A DNA stretch of 7,393 bases from Flavobacteriales bacterium (lineage in GTDB: Bacteria > Bacteroidota > Bacteroidia > Flavobacteriales > Parvicellaceae). The notes below the pieces were generated by a model. That model had not been told where the DNA came from. It worked only from the letters and a program-made list of their open reading frames with translations, and searched no databases. Below are positions 1-7,014 of this stretch, in pieces. Where the stretch lies: positions 1 to 7,393 of the forward strand of contig JAAZYJ010000421.1 of the NCBI GenBank assembly GCA_014239715.1, given 5' to 3'. The position numbers and the translations under genes are program-made. Position 1 is the stretch's first letter. Each line of letters starts with the position of its first letter.

Positions 1-882
1 AGAACAGGAATAAAAGAAAGGCGCATAGTATCCAAGGGAGAGGCAGCATCGGATATGGGTGCCGAAGTTGTTAAAGGAATTTGCAGAAAAAGAGGAATTT
101 CTCCAGAAGAAATTGAGGTAATAGTAGTTGGTACGATCACACCGGACTATCGTTTCCCTTCTGCAGGGAACCTGATCTGTGAAAAATCTGGCGCTGTAAA
201 TGCATGGGCCTTCGATCTGGGGGCAGCATGTTCAGGGTTTTTATATGCGATCGCTACGGCCATTCAATTTATCGAATCTGGCAGGTATCAAAAGGTCATT
301 GTTGTTGGGGTGGATGTGATGTCGACCATTGTGGATTATACGGATAGAACGACTTGTGTAATTTTTGGTGACGGGGCAGGAGGAGTGCTATTAGAGCCAA
401 ATAATGAAGGATACGGAGTGATGGATTACATTATGAGGAATGATGGGTCGGGCAGAGAGCATCTGCTTCAGGCGGTAGGTGGTTCTGCGGAGCCACTTAC
501 AGAGGAGAACATTGCAGATCGAAGACACTTCGTATTTCAAGATGGAAAGGCGGTATTCAAGCAAGCAGTCACTAAAATGGCAGATGTTGCTGCTGAGATC
601 ATGGAAAAAAACGAGCTTGAAAGTGAAGATGTTGCATGGCTGGTGCCGCACCAAGCGAATTTAAGAATAATTGATGCCACAGCCAATAGGATGGGGCTGA
701 CAAAGGAAAAAGTGATGATCAACATTGAAAAATACGGAAACACAACGTCCGGAACCATTCCAATTTGTCTTTGGGAATGGGAAGATCAGCTGAAAAAGGG
801 AGACAATATCGTTCTAGCTGCTTTTGGCGGCGGTTTTACATGGGGTTCAATATATATTAAGTGGGCATATAGTAGCTCATAA
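1..882 (+). CDS. fabH: 3-oxoacyl-ACP synthase III (KAS III), 5'-truncated by window edge
   Basis: This enzyme condenses acetyl-CoA (or another short acyl-CoA) with malonyl-ACP to start type II fatty-acid synthesis in the cytosol. The reading frame is open from base 1: the residues RTGIKERRI before the first ATG (55) are the conserved early FabH segment, so that ATG is internal. About 35-40 N-terminal residues are missing; 293 codons are present, against a usual total of about 320-335. The thiolase-fold catalytic triad is complete, numbering from the first visible residue: Cys77 in AACSGF (bases 229-231), His217 in VPHQANLRI (649-651) and Asn247 in KYGNTTSGTIP (739-741). The glycine-rich FGDGAGG and C-terminal AAFGGGFTWGS motifs are present. 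accB and accC follow on the same strand, a common Bacteroidota arrangement. Bacteroidota often carry several FabH paralogues; this one's position by acc genes favours the housekeeping copy. Confidence 0.96.
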   Translation, partial: RTGIKERRIVSKGEAASDMGAEVVKGICRKRGISPEEIEVIVVGTITPDYRFPSAGNLICEKSGAVNAWAFDLGAACSGFLYAIATAIQFIESGRYQKVIVVGVDVMSTIVDYTDRTTCVIFGDGAGGVLLEPNNEGYGVMDYIMRNDGSGREHLLQAVGGSAEPLTEENIADRRHFVFQDGKAVFKQAVTKMADVAAEIMEKNELESEDVAWLVPHQANLRIIDATANRMGLTKEKVMINIEKYGNTTSGTIPICLWEWEDQLKKGDNIVLAAFGGGFTWGSIYIKWAYSSS

Positions 883-884
883 TA

Positions 885-918
885 TTGCACTACTGTATTT
901 TTAGAATTTATATCTTTA
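885..918 (+). promoter_or_regulatory. possible Bacteroidota-type promoter before accB
   Basis: A TTG (885-887) is followed after 23 bases by TATCTTTA (911-918), one mismatch from the Bacteroidota -7 consensus TAnnTTTG. The spacing is at the long end of what is reported for the phylum. It lies in the 111-bp fabH-accB gap and would give a leader of about 70 nt before the accB ATG. A weak hairpin (GCTCA, 3-nt loop, TGAGC; 956-968) sits in this leader. Readthrough from fabH is equally possible; this is a pattern match only. Confidence 0.28.
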
Positions 919-993
919 CCAACGATTTATCAAAAAAATAACAATCGAATAACGAGCTCATTTTGAGCCTGAAAAATTAAATAACTTTAGTAT

Positions 994-1521
994 ATGAATC
1001 TCAGGGAAATTCAAGAACTGATAAAGTTCGTGGCAAAAGCAGGGGTAAATGAGGTGGCAATTGAGCAAAAGGACTTTAAAATCTGTATTAAATCCGAGTC
1101 TTTAGCCAGAAAGAAAACAAAGCAAGCGCCCGAGCAAGTTGTCGTATCTGCGCCAATGGCTGCTCCCGTTGTTGCCGCACCGGCCATGTCCGCTCCTGGG
1201 GCAAGCGCTGCTCCTTCAGCAGCTCCTTCTGAAAGTGATAGTAAGGCCACTACCGAATCTGATAAAGCGGATGGAAATGAGCATTACGTGATCAATTCAC
1301 CTATGATAGGAACCTTCTACAGAAAACCAGCACCTGATAAGGAAGAGTTCGTTCAGGTCGGTGACCTGGTCAAAGCAGGAGATACCCTCTGCGTTGTAGA
1401 AGCTATGAAGCTGTTCAATGAAATTGAAGCGGATATAACAGGTACAATTGTAAAAGTACTTGTTGATGATTCAACTCCAATTGAGTACGACCAACCATTA
1501 TTTTGGATTGATCCTGCTTAA
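994..1521 (+). CDS. accB: acetyl-CoA carboxylase biotin carboxyl carrier protein (BCCP)
   Basis: This is the biotin-carrying subunit of acetyl-CoA carboxylase; its biotin swings between AccC (carboxylation) and the AccA/AccD carboxyltransferase to make malonyl-CoA. The 175-residue protein has the expected three parts. The N-terminal segment (about 1-37, opening MNLREIQELIKFVAKAGVNE) is the conserved AccB interaction region. Residues about 45-90 are a flexible Ala/Pro/Ser-rich linker. The C-terminal biotinyl/lipoyl domain is about 98-174, with the biotinylation motif EAMK and target Lys139 (bases 1408-1410); NSPMIGTFYR at 101-110 is its typical first strand. The start at 994 fits the family N-terminus exactly. 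No strong Shine-Dalgarno is visible, and the upstream sequence is A/T-rich as is usual in Bacteroidota. accC begins 39 bp after the stop, so the two are surely co-transcribed. Confidence 0.97.
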   Translation: MNLREIQELIKFVAKAGVNEVAIEQKDFKICIKSESLARKKTKQAPEQVVVSAPMAAPVVAAPAMSAPGASAAPSAAPSESDSKATTESDKADGNEHYVINSPMIGTFYRKPAPDKEEFVQVGDLVKAGDTLCVVEAMKLFNEIEADITGTIVKVLVDDSTPIEYDQPLFWIDPA

Positions 1522-1560
1522 TAACAGTCAATCTCAATAACAAATTTAACCTAGTCCGGG

Positions 1561-2904
1561 ATGTTCAAGAAAATTCTAATTGCCAATAGAGGAGAAATTG
1601 CATTACGCATTATAAGAACCTGTAAGGAAATGGGTATTAAATCTGTTGTTGTTTACTCTACAGCTGATGCAGAAAGTCTTCCTGTTAGATTTGCGGATGA
1701 AGCAGTTTGTATTGGCCCGCCTCCAAGTTCTGAATCGTATTTAAAAATTCCCAATATTATAGCTGCTGCTGAAATAACCAACGCAGACGCAATTCACCCT
1801 GGTTATGGATTTCTATCCGAGAATGCAAAATTCTCCCAGATATGTGAAGATCATGGAATCAAATTTATTGGGGCGTCATCAGCTATGATCGATAAAATGG
1901 GTGACAAAGCATCAGCTAAAACCACTATGATCAAGGCAAAAGTGCCTTGTGTACCAGGGTCTAAAGGGCTCCTTAAGAATCTTGATGACGCGTATAAACA
2001 AGCTGAGACGATAGGATACCCCGTTATGATTAAAGCTACTGCCGGTGGAGGCGGAAAGGGAATGCGGATTGTTTCGTCTAAAAAGGAAATGGAGGAACAT
2101 TGGGACTCGGCCAGAGCTGAATCCGCAGCAGCTTTTGGAAATGACGGAATGTATATGGAAAAGTTCGTAGAAGAACCCCGTCATATTGAAATTCAGGTTG
2201 CTGGAGACATGTACGGAAATGCATGCCATATGTCCGAAAGAGATTGTTCTATTCAAAGAAGACATCAAAAACTAGTTGAAGAGACACCATCCCCGTTTAT
2301 GACCGATGAGCTAAGAGCAGAAATGGGCGCCGCTGCAGTCAAAGCGGTTAAAGCAATTAAATATGAGGGAGTGGGAACGGTTGAATTCCTGGTTGATAAA
2401 CATAGGGATTTTTACTTCATGGAAATGAATACCAGAATTCAGGTGGAACATACCATAACTGAGGAGGTAATTAATTTTGATTTAATAAAAGAACAAATAA
2501 AACTGGCAGCAGGAGAGAAAATTACAGGAACAGAATATATTCCGCGACTTCATGCGATCCAATGCCGTATCAATGCAGAGAACCCCTTCAAGGGCTTTAT
2601 TCCTTGCCCCGGTAAAATAACGGATTATCATGAGCCGGGTGGTCATGGCATTAGAATTGACTCTCACGTATATGCAGGATATACGATCTCGCCACACTAC
2701 GACTCAATGATCGCCAAACTGATCACTGTTGCTCAGACCAGAGAAGAAGCGATAACCAAGATGAAAAGAGCATTGAGTGAATACATTATTGAAGGTCAGG
2801 GTGTGAGCACGACAATTCCATTCCACCAACAACTAATGGAAGACGAGAGTTTCAATGAAGGTAACTTTACGACCAAGTTCATGGATACGTTTGAAATGAA
2901 ATAA
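1561..2904 (+). CDS. accC: acetyl-CoA carboxylase, biotin carboxylase subunit
   Basis: The enzyme uses ATP and bicarbonate to carboxylate the biotin on AccB, the first half-reaction of malonyl-CoA formation. The 447-residue length is normal for AccC. Domains in order are the N-terminal biotin carboxylase domain (about 1-113, opening [20 protein letters not shown]), ATP-grasp (about 115-325) and the C-terminal domain (about 335-440). Visible functional residues include Lys116, Lys158, the glycine-rich ATP loop GGGGKGMR (162-169), His208, Lys237 in RRHQK, and the metal/biotin site [10 protein letters not shown] with Glu288, Asn290, Arg292 and Glu296; Arg336 lies in CRINAENP. The usual EHP(I/V)TE reads EHTITE here, a substitution next to the active site. 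It is the last gene of the fab/acc cluster: its stop lies 7 bp from the stop of the convergent TPR gene, leaving almost no room for a private terminator. Confidence 0.97.
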   Translation: MFKKILIANRGEIALRIIRTCKEMGIKSVVVYSTADAESLPVRFADEAVCIGPPPSSESYLKIPNIIAAAEITNADAIHPGYGFLSENAKFSQICEDHGIKFIGASSAMIDKMGDKASAKTTMIKAKVPCVPGSKGLLKNLDDAYKQAETIGYPVMIKATAGGGGKGMRIVSSKKEMEEHWDSARAESAAAFGNDGMYMEKFVEEPRHIEIQVAGDMYGNACHMSERDCSIQRRHQKLVEETPSPFMTDELRAEMGAAAVKAVKAIKYEGVGTVEFLVDKHRDFYFMEMNTRIQVEHTITEEVINFDLIKEQIKLAAGEKITGTEYIPRLHAIQCRINAENPFKGFIPCPGKITDYHEPGGHGIRIDSHVYAGYTISPHYDSMIAKLITVAQTREEAITKMKRALSEYIIEGQGVSTTIPFHQQLMEDESFNEGNFTTKFMDTFEMK

Positions 2905-2910
2905 GGAACA

Positions 2911-2959
2911 ATTAAATTGAATTGGAACGTCGTTGTTTTGCATTCAGACTCAATTTAAT
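2911..2959. repeat. AT-rich 10-bp inverted repeat at the convergent gene ends
   Basis: ATTAAATTGA (2911-2920) is the exact reverse complement of TCAATTTAAT (2950-2959), with a 29-base loop. It overlaps the last codons of the minus-strand TPR gene and lies just after the accC stop. It could act as a weak transcript-end structure for accC, but it lacks GC pairs and a clear T-tract, so it is not called a terminator. Confidence 0.3.
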
Positions 2960-3403
2960 ATCCTGATCAATTGCCTCTATGTCTTTTTTGTTCCCTTTTC
3001 GTAGGGCCTCTTTGTATTCAGAAAATTTCTCAAGGGCTTTATCATATAGCTGATTTTCGTAATACGCTTTGCCTAAGAACCAGACTGACTGTATCGGGGC
3101 ACAGAATTCTTTGTGATTCCTGAACTTATAATATGCCGTGAGATTGGCCTGGCTTAATTGTAGGAACCGCAAGGACTTCACCTTTTGATGTGGCGTTTGC
3201 AAGTACAAATAACCGATTATGGCTTGCACATTTGAGTTTCCAGGATAATTTTTGTTCAATTTGATAAAAGCGGGTAACGCAAGTTCATACATTTCGTAAT
3301 CGATGAAAATATGCGCTTTGTAGAAATCAAGCTTAAAATTTTGAGCTGACGCACTGCTTGATAAAATTAACATCCCTACTACAAGGGTAAATATCGGTTT
3401 CAT
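2912..3403 (-). CDS. small secreted TPR-repeat protein
   Basis: The 163-residue protein starts with a classic signal peptide (basic Lys2, hydrophobic 4-14, likely cleavage after SASA at residue 20), so it is predicted to be periplasmic or surface-exposed. The mature part is helical and TPR-like: a first repeat at about 28-55 (DYEMYELALPAFIKL, then NYPGN), a middle segment about 57-85, and a clear repeat at about 104-137 (WFLGKAYYENQLYDKALEKFSEY). The order, including the CAPIQSVWFLGKAYY segment, resembles the N-terminal TPR region of Bacteroidota envelope proteins that continue with PD40 propellers and an OmpA-like domain; here the protein simply ends after a Lys/Arg-rich tail. TPRs bind proteins, so an envelope scaffold role is likely, but its partner is unknown. 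It lies downstream of the VWA gene on the same strand after a 188-bp gap, which suggests separate or attenuated transcription. Confidence 0.82.
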   Translation of the reverse strand: MKPIFTLVVGMLILSSSASAQNFKLDFYKAHIFIDYEMYELALPAFIKLNKNYPGNSNVQAIIGYLYLQTPHQKVKSLRFLQLSQANLTAYYKFRNHKEFCAPIQSVWFLGKAYYENQLYDKALEKFSEYKEALRKGNKKDIEAIDQDIKLSLNAKQRRSNSI

Positions 3404-3419
3404 AAATTAATGACTCTAA

Positions 3420-3444
3420 GATGGTATATGTTACTTTTACCATC
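3420..3444. repeat. 7-bp inverted repeat upstream of the TPR gene
   Basis: GATGGTA (3420-3426) and TACCATC (3438-3444) are perfect inverted arms around an 11-base centre. The nearer arm is 16 bp upstream of the TPR-gene start codon (3401-3403). It could be an operator or a hairpin in the transcript leader. No recognised family of sites matches it. Confidence 0.35.
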
Positions 3445-3591
3445 ATTCACTTCTTTATGTTGGTGGGATTTTCCGAAAGCTAGTATTCAGTTTCCCTAAT
3501 CGTATTCAAGCTCTAGAAAAAGCAGTCAATTGTCCCTTGTGATTTGATTGCTAGAATGTTGTGGAGTGTAAAATTTCGTTTTTCCCTGAAA

Positions 3592-4887
3592 TTAAATGGT
3601 TGTCAGCTTTACAAATTTCCCTTTTTGGATTTTGTAGGTAACATGATTCAACTCTATTGTTTCCCCTTCATGCATGCTGGTTAGGTCGACAATGTCCTTT
3701 TCAATTGTATGAATTGACCCGCCGGTTTTTCTGGCCAGATCCAGATACTTGGCATTAACTCCCCATCCTGTACCGCAAAGGATGATCTTCACTGGGAGAG
3801 TCAGTTTTTCTGCGAATTCAAGATCTCTTGGAGTGGCCCAGTTGTCAGCTATCATCACAATGTTCTTCGCTTTTGGAAATCTTTCCACACCCAGAAGGGC
3901 CGCTTCAATGTTGTTTTCAGGGGCGTCTCCACCATACCCGGATAACATGGCCTTTTTAGCCACTTTTGTTACCTGATCGATCGTCTCACCATCTGCAAAG
4001 TAGACGCCCCCTACACTGCCGGATACCTTATCTCGATCAGCCATATTGTTGCCGTCATTAAAAAAGACGTAGCCCACATTTCTTTTCTGGTCGAAGTTCA
4101 GTTTGTGCCAAAGAAGGACCTGAGCTGTATAGGGAGACATACTACCAGTTACGTCGTGCACGATAATGTTATTTTCCCAGTGTTCATTCCGGTCTAGGAC
4201 ATTGAAAATTGTTGAATCAGGTTTAAACCCTAACCCCGGGATTCCATGTAAGAACACTACTGTGTCCCTTGCGATAACTTCTCCACCTATGGATGAAGTA
4301 GAGATCACGCTGATAACAGAAGAAGATTCTGAAAAGTGCGGCTCCTCACTGTCCGACACTACGGGATACTCCGTTACGGGCAAACCACCGGTCAGCAGAT
4401 CTTCGAGATAATCAGCTTCTTTTTTGGCCATTTTTTCATCGTATTCCGGTCTGAAAGTAATTCTGAAACCGTGGAAAAGCTTTTCTGCCTCTTCTAATTT
4501 AGTTGCTCCATTTTGTGTTGAGGTTGTCCAGTTGACCATATCCTTTTTAAGCAACCAAGGGGCCGCTTTTTTAAGCTGGACCAATCGTTTCGTGTCCAGC
4601 CTATTCTGATTAAATTTTTTCTCTCTGGCGAAGGCTGTGTTCACGTATTCAACTTTTTCGATCAGCATATTTTTTAGTTCAGAAAGATCGTCGGCATTGT
4701 TCAACTTGCTTTTCCCGAAATCTGAAGAGATATAAAGGAACTCTTTACCAAGTGGGCATGACCCCTTGTTTAATTCTGAGATGATTTGTCGATTTTCTAG
4801 TAGTTTATTTTGAATGTTATTTATTTCCTGAGCGGGAGAGGCTGCTGTCAAAATTATGATGCTAAGAGCAGTAATTATTGATTTCAT
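3592..4887 (-). CDS. secreted von Willebrand factor A (VWA)-like domain protein
   Basis: The 431-residue protein begins with a signal peptide (hydrophobic 4-16, likely cleavage near SPA/Q at 19-20); there is no lipobox or later membrane segment. Residues about 20-165 form a Lys/Glu-rich helical region without a recognisable domain, and about 178-203 is a Ser-rich linker. A VWA-like Rossmann domain fills about 238-400: first strand and MIDAS motif IIVHDVTGSMS (Asp245, Thr247, Ser249), then YVFFNDGN, the YGGDAPENNIEAAL segment (318-330) that resembles the GGDxPE loop of many VWA proteins, strand IVMIADN (Asp348) and strand VKIILCGTG. A short beta-rich tail follows (about 400-431). VWA domains bind proteins through a divalent metal, so an adhesion or assembly role is likely; no enzymatic function is visible. 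The gene follows the sigma/protease pair on the same strand, 183 bp behind it. I recognise the fold but not a named family. Confidence 0.82.
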   Translation of the reverse strand: MKSIITALSIIILTAASPAQEINNIQNKLLENRQIISELNKGSCPLGKEFLYISSDFGKSKLNNADDLSELKNMLIEKVEYVNTAFAREKKFNQNRLDTKRLVQLKKAAPWLLKKDMVNWTTSTQNGATKLEEAEKLFHGFRITFRPEYDEKMAKKEADYLEDLLTGGLPVTEYPVVSDSEEPHFSESSSVISVISTSSIGGEVIARDTVVFLHGIPGLGFKPDSTIFNVLDRNEHWENNIIVHDVTGSMSPYTAQVLLWHKLNFDQKRNVGYVFFNDGNNMADRDKVSGSVGGVYFADGETIDQVTKVAKKAMLSGYGGDAPENNIEAALLGVERFPKAKNIVMIADNWATPRDLEFAEKLTLPVKIILCGTGWGVNAKYLDLARKTGGSIHTIEKDIVDLTSMHEGETIELNHVTYKIQKGKFVKLTTI

Positions 4888-4900
4888 AGTCTATCGGTTT

Positions 4901-4935
4901 TAAATGTAGATGCTGTTATCCGGAAAATTCACAAA
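4901..4935 (-). promoter_or_regulatory. possible Bacteroidota-type promoter before the VWA gene
   Basis: On the minus strand TTTG (plus-strand CAAA at 4932-4935) is followed after 23 bases by TACATTTA (plus-strand 4901-4908), one mismatch from TAnnTTTG. The element ends 13 bases before the start codon (4885-4887), so the leader would be very short. Together with the 183-bp gap it suggests the VWA gene can be transcribed independently of the protease gene. Pattern match only. Confidence 0.3.
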
Positions 4936-5070
4936 CCGAGACCGGAAAGAGCTATTGCAGCAGATTTCACCTCATTGTATTGTACCCGATCAGATTTGAC
5001 AATCACAGAATACGATCCGTTTGCTAAGTACAACTACCCTTAGTGTGTTATGGTACAGAGTATGGGGCGC

Positions 5071-6267
5071 TTATTTCTCAGCTTCGACGAGAAAAACAAA
5101 TTGTCGTATGTGGCTAATTTGCTTAACTCTACTTTTATATTGGATCTGATTGTACTTGGGTTTTTTAAGAGTAACGGAGTTTTCAGATTCGTATTTTTCA
5201 ATTAAATCAAGCATGTAATCAATTCGAACCGCATAGCCAGTACCTTCTTTTCCGTTGTGTTTCCCCTTAACAACTGCAACCACCTCACCTTTAGAATTAA
5301 AGATTGGCCCACCACTATTTCCACTGTTCAATGACATGGCTAGCTGATAGGCAGTGGTGTCACCATCCAAACCGGTTGTGGAACTAATAGTTCCGGGCTC
5401 CATTACAACATCTTTTTTCGGGTATCCAAGAGTAAATACATCTTGACCCATTAATGGGGCTTTAGAAGAAAATGTAAAAGGAAGAACGCCCATTTCCAGG
5501 AAATTGGAATCTTCTATCTTCACCATGGCCAGATCAGAAAAGTGATCGTTTAAGATGACCTTTGCATTAAACTGTACCCAGTTATCATCTTCGCCCTTCG
5601 CTTTCAGCTTTAAACTTGTACATCCTTCTACAACATGATTGTTGGTAATGAAATAGCCATCTTTGGCTACAGCAAAAGCAGTGGCGACATATTTTTTTGT
5701 TGCTTCAGATATCGTGGCAGGATCATCTTTTCTTATGAATCTGCCAATATTGGTGTCTTCTCCGTCTTCCGCATCCTCTTCCATTAACAGGTCTTGATAT
5801 CCGGATGTGGAGGCGATGTTATCGCTGCCTGCCTGGTCAATCACCCAAACGCTTCCTAGTGTGATGATAGCAGCCAGTGAAGCAGCAACTCCAACACTGA
5901 AATAAAAAGTCCTCAAGGATACGACACTCGTTCGATTTGTATCTCTTTTTACTGTGTCATCCGCTTCTTCATGATCCGATTGTTCCTTCTCCTCTTCATT
6001 GTTTACACCGCTGTCGTCTGACTTAGACTTTAAATACGGAATGCTGCCATATTCTTGTAGATGAGACTGCTCCATCAATTCAAGAAGCATAATCCTTTGG
6101 CCAATAACTCTGAGGTCTTTCCGTATTTGACGATGCCCCCTTACTTCTCTGGCAAATAAAGCGTCGACCTGCATTTTTTCTTCGAATGCGTTAACTTGGG
6201 CTTTAGAAAGCTCACCGTCAAAATATTTTTCGATGTCTAGATCTGATATGTTGTGATCATCACTCAT
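5071..6267 (-). CDS. membrane-anchored trypsin-like serine protease with anti-sigma-like cytoplasmic N-terminus
   Basis: The 398-residue protein has no signal peptide but one transmembrane segment (about 121-143), preceded by Lys/Arg-rich sequence, so the N-terminus should be cytoplasmic and the C-terminus periplasmic. Residues about 8-52 (LDIEKYFDGELSKAQVNAFE and on) resemble the N-terminal helices of Bacteroidota anti-sigma factors; no His/Cys zinc ligands are present. Residues 83-104 are a strongly acidic linker. The periplasmic part (about 190-360) is a trypsin/HtrA-like protease with a full triad: His211 in TNNHVVEG, Asp245 in FSDLAMVKI and Ser318 in GNSGGP. There is no PDZ domain, unlike DegP/DegS; a basic tail ends in a short hydrophobic stretch (389-394). 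The start codon overlaps the sigma-gene stop (ATGA), implying translational coupling. I infer that it holds the sigma factor and that the protease responds to, or relays, an envelope signal. A cell-envelope quality-control protease without anti-sigma function is the alternative. Confidence 0.88.
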   Translation of the reverse strand: MSDDHNISDLDIEKYFDGELSKAQVNAFEEKMQVDALFAREVRGHRQIRKDLRVIGQRIMLLELMEQSHLQEYGSIPYLKSKSDDSGVNNEEEKEQSDHEEADDTVKRDTNRTSVVSLRTFYFSVGVAASLAAIITLGSVWVIDQAGSDNIASTSGYQDLLMEEDAEDGEDTNIGRFIRKDDPATISEATKKYVATAFAVAKDGYFITNNHVVEGCTSLKLKAKGEDDNWVQFNAKVILNDHFSDLAMVKIEDSNFLEMGVLPFTFSSKAPLMGQDVFTLGYPKKDVVMEPGTISSTTGLDGDTTAYQLAMSLNSGNSGGPIFNSKGEVVAVVKGKHNGKEGTGYAVRIDYMLDLIEKYESENSVTLKKPKYNQIQYKSRVKQISHIRQFVFLVEAEK

Positions 6268-6824
6268 TTTACCTTAAATACCAGCTTCTTTAACCTTTTA
6301 AAGCATTTGTACTTCTGAGTTTTAGCATTGGCTGCGTTCGTATATCCCATTTTCGTAGCAATTTCATCCATTGTAAGTCGGTTGTAGAAGAAGTAAGTGA
6401 GAATAGAATTGCAAGGCTCGCCTATTTGATCCATTGCACCTTTGATCTTGTCTAATCGTTTTTGTTTTTCTTCGTGTTTATCAAAATCCCTATTGATATC
6501 TACAAAATGCTTATGGTCATTCAGGTCCTTAGTTTGAGGTAACCTTTTCTTTAGCTCCTTTAACCAGATATTCCTGCTAACAGAATATAAATAAGTTCTG
6601 ATCTTGCAAGTAAGGTTGAACCCTTTTGTCTGGACGTTTTCATAGAACACTATAATGGCTTCCTGATAGACGTCTTTTGCCTCAGCTTCGCTTCCACTAT
6701 TTTCTATCACCAGTTTGCGCACCATAGGGTAGTGTGATTTATATAGCGCATGAATCATTTGATGATTCCCTTCCTGAATACCACTGATTAAGGCCTCATC
6801 AGGTATTTCGTTTACACTATCCAT
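6264..6824 (-). CDS. ECF-type RNA polymerase sigma factor
   Basis: The 186-residue protein has the two domains of extracytoplasmic-function sigma factors, which direct RNA polymerase to a small stress or envelope regulon. Region 2 spans about 26-93 (HALYKSHYPMVRKLV, then DVYQEAIIVFYENV, then RTYLYSVSRNIWLKELKK). Region 4 spans about 126-181, with a helix-turn-helix at MDEIATKMGYTNAANAKTQK in the form typical of Bacteroidota. A charged, divergent linker (about 95-125) joins them; there is no sigma 1.1 or region 3. The frame extends upstream to a TTG at 6918-6920, but the ATG at 6822-6824 is preferred because AGAGGA lies 4 bases before it and the extra 32 residues do not look like sigma sequence. 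It overlaps the protease gene by 4 bp, the usual sigma/anti-sigma arrangement. It probably activates its own operon, but this is inference. Confidence 0.94.
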   Translation of the reverse strand: MDSVNEIPDEALISGIQEGNHQMIHALYKSHYPMVRKLVIENSGSEAEAKDVYQEAIIVFYENVQTKGFNLTCKIRTYLYSVSRNIWLKELKKRLPQTKDLNDHKHFVDINRDFDKHEEKQKRLDKIKGAMDQIGEPCNSILTYFFYNRLTMDEIATKMGYTNAANAKTQKYKCFKRLKKLVFKVK

Positions 6825-6828
6825 GCTA

Positions 6829-6834
6829 TCCTCT
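6829..6834 (-). promoter_or_regulatory. ribosome binding site fixing the sigma-factor start
   Basis: The minus strand reads AGAGGA, then tagc, then the ATG at 6822-6824. It is the clearest Shine-Dalgarno-like element in the window and supports this ATG over the upstream in-frame TTG at 6918-6920. The 4-base spacing is slightly short. Confidence 0.55.
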
Positions 6835-6860
6835 GTCGCTTTATATCTATGGTTTTGAAA

Positions 6861-6872
6861 AGGTAACCCAAT
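6861..6872 (+). repeat. AGGTAACCCAAT direct repeat, copy 1
   Basis: This exact 12-mer recurs at 7003-7014. This copy lies 37-48 bases upstream of the sigma-factor start codon. Downstream similarity continues loosely (an AATT at the same offset in both copies). The GTAAC core resembles the AAC-containing -35 elements of many ECF sigma promoters, but no convincing matched -10 was found. Confidence 0.6.
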
Positions 6873-7002
6873 GTAGGTAATTTTTTTATGCGGAATTTCA
6901 GATTCGAAGGAGGGCGGCAAAAATTCCGGGACAACTTATTGATGCCAAACGTTGGGGTCGATACTTTCTGCTGGAACATCATTTATACACCGCCAGTTGC
7001 GG

Positions 7003-7014
7003 AGGTAACCCAAT
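7003..7014 (+). repeat. AGGTAACCCAAT direct repeat, copy 2
   Basis: This is the second exact copy of the 12-mer at 6861-6872, 142 bp away and 107 bases upstream of the lipoprotein start. Its core GTAACCC (7005-7011) also forms an inverted repeat with GGGTTAC at 7036-7042. Confidence 0.6.

Noticed and set aside
55..57. ATG at 55 as the fabH start
   Set aside because: The frame is open to base 1 and encodes the conserved RTGIKERRI segment of FabH, so the true start lies outside the window.
391..758. Minus- and plus-strand short open frames inside fabH
   Set aside because: They overlap a gene with strong family identity and intact catalytic residues, and encode nothing recognisable. The same holds for the short frames inside accB, accC, the VWA gene and, on the minus strand, the lipoprotein gene.
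3490..3520. Minus-strand TAGCTTTC-like -7 element before the TPR gene
   Set aside because: It differs from TAnnTTTG at the last base, and its nearest TTG is at a poor distance; not distinguishable from chance.
5024..5043. CTAAG/CTTAG inverted repeat after the protease gene as a terminator
   Set aside because: The 5-bp AT-containing stem with a 10-base loop is too weak, and no T-tract follows on the transcribed strand.
6100..6267. Zinc-binding anti-sigma domain at the protease N-terminus
   Set aside because: No HxxxCxxC or similar ligand set is present; the only cysteine of the protein is in the protease domain (residue 216). Only the general anti-sigma-like helix pattern is claimed.
6825..6920. 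Upstream extension of the sigma factor to a TTG at 6918-6920
   Set aside because: The extra 32 residues do not resemble sigma sequence, the codon is a rare start, and AGAGGA precedes the ATG at 6822-6824. One copy of the 12-bp repeat also lies in this stretch.
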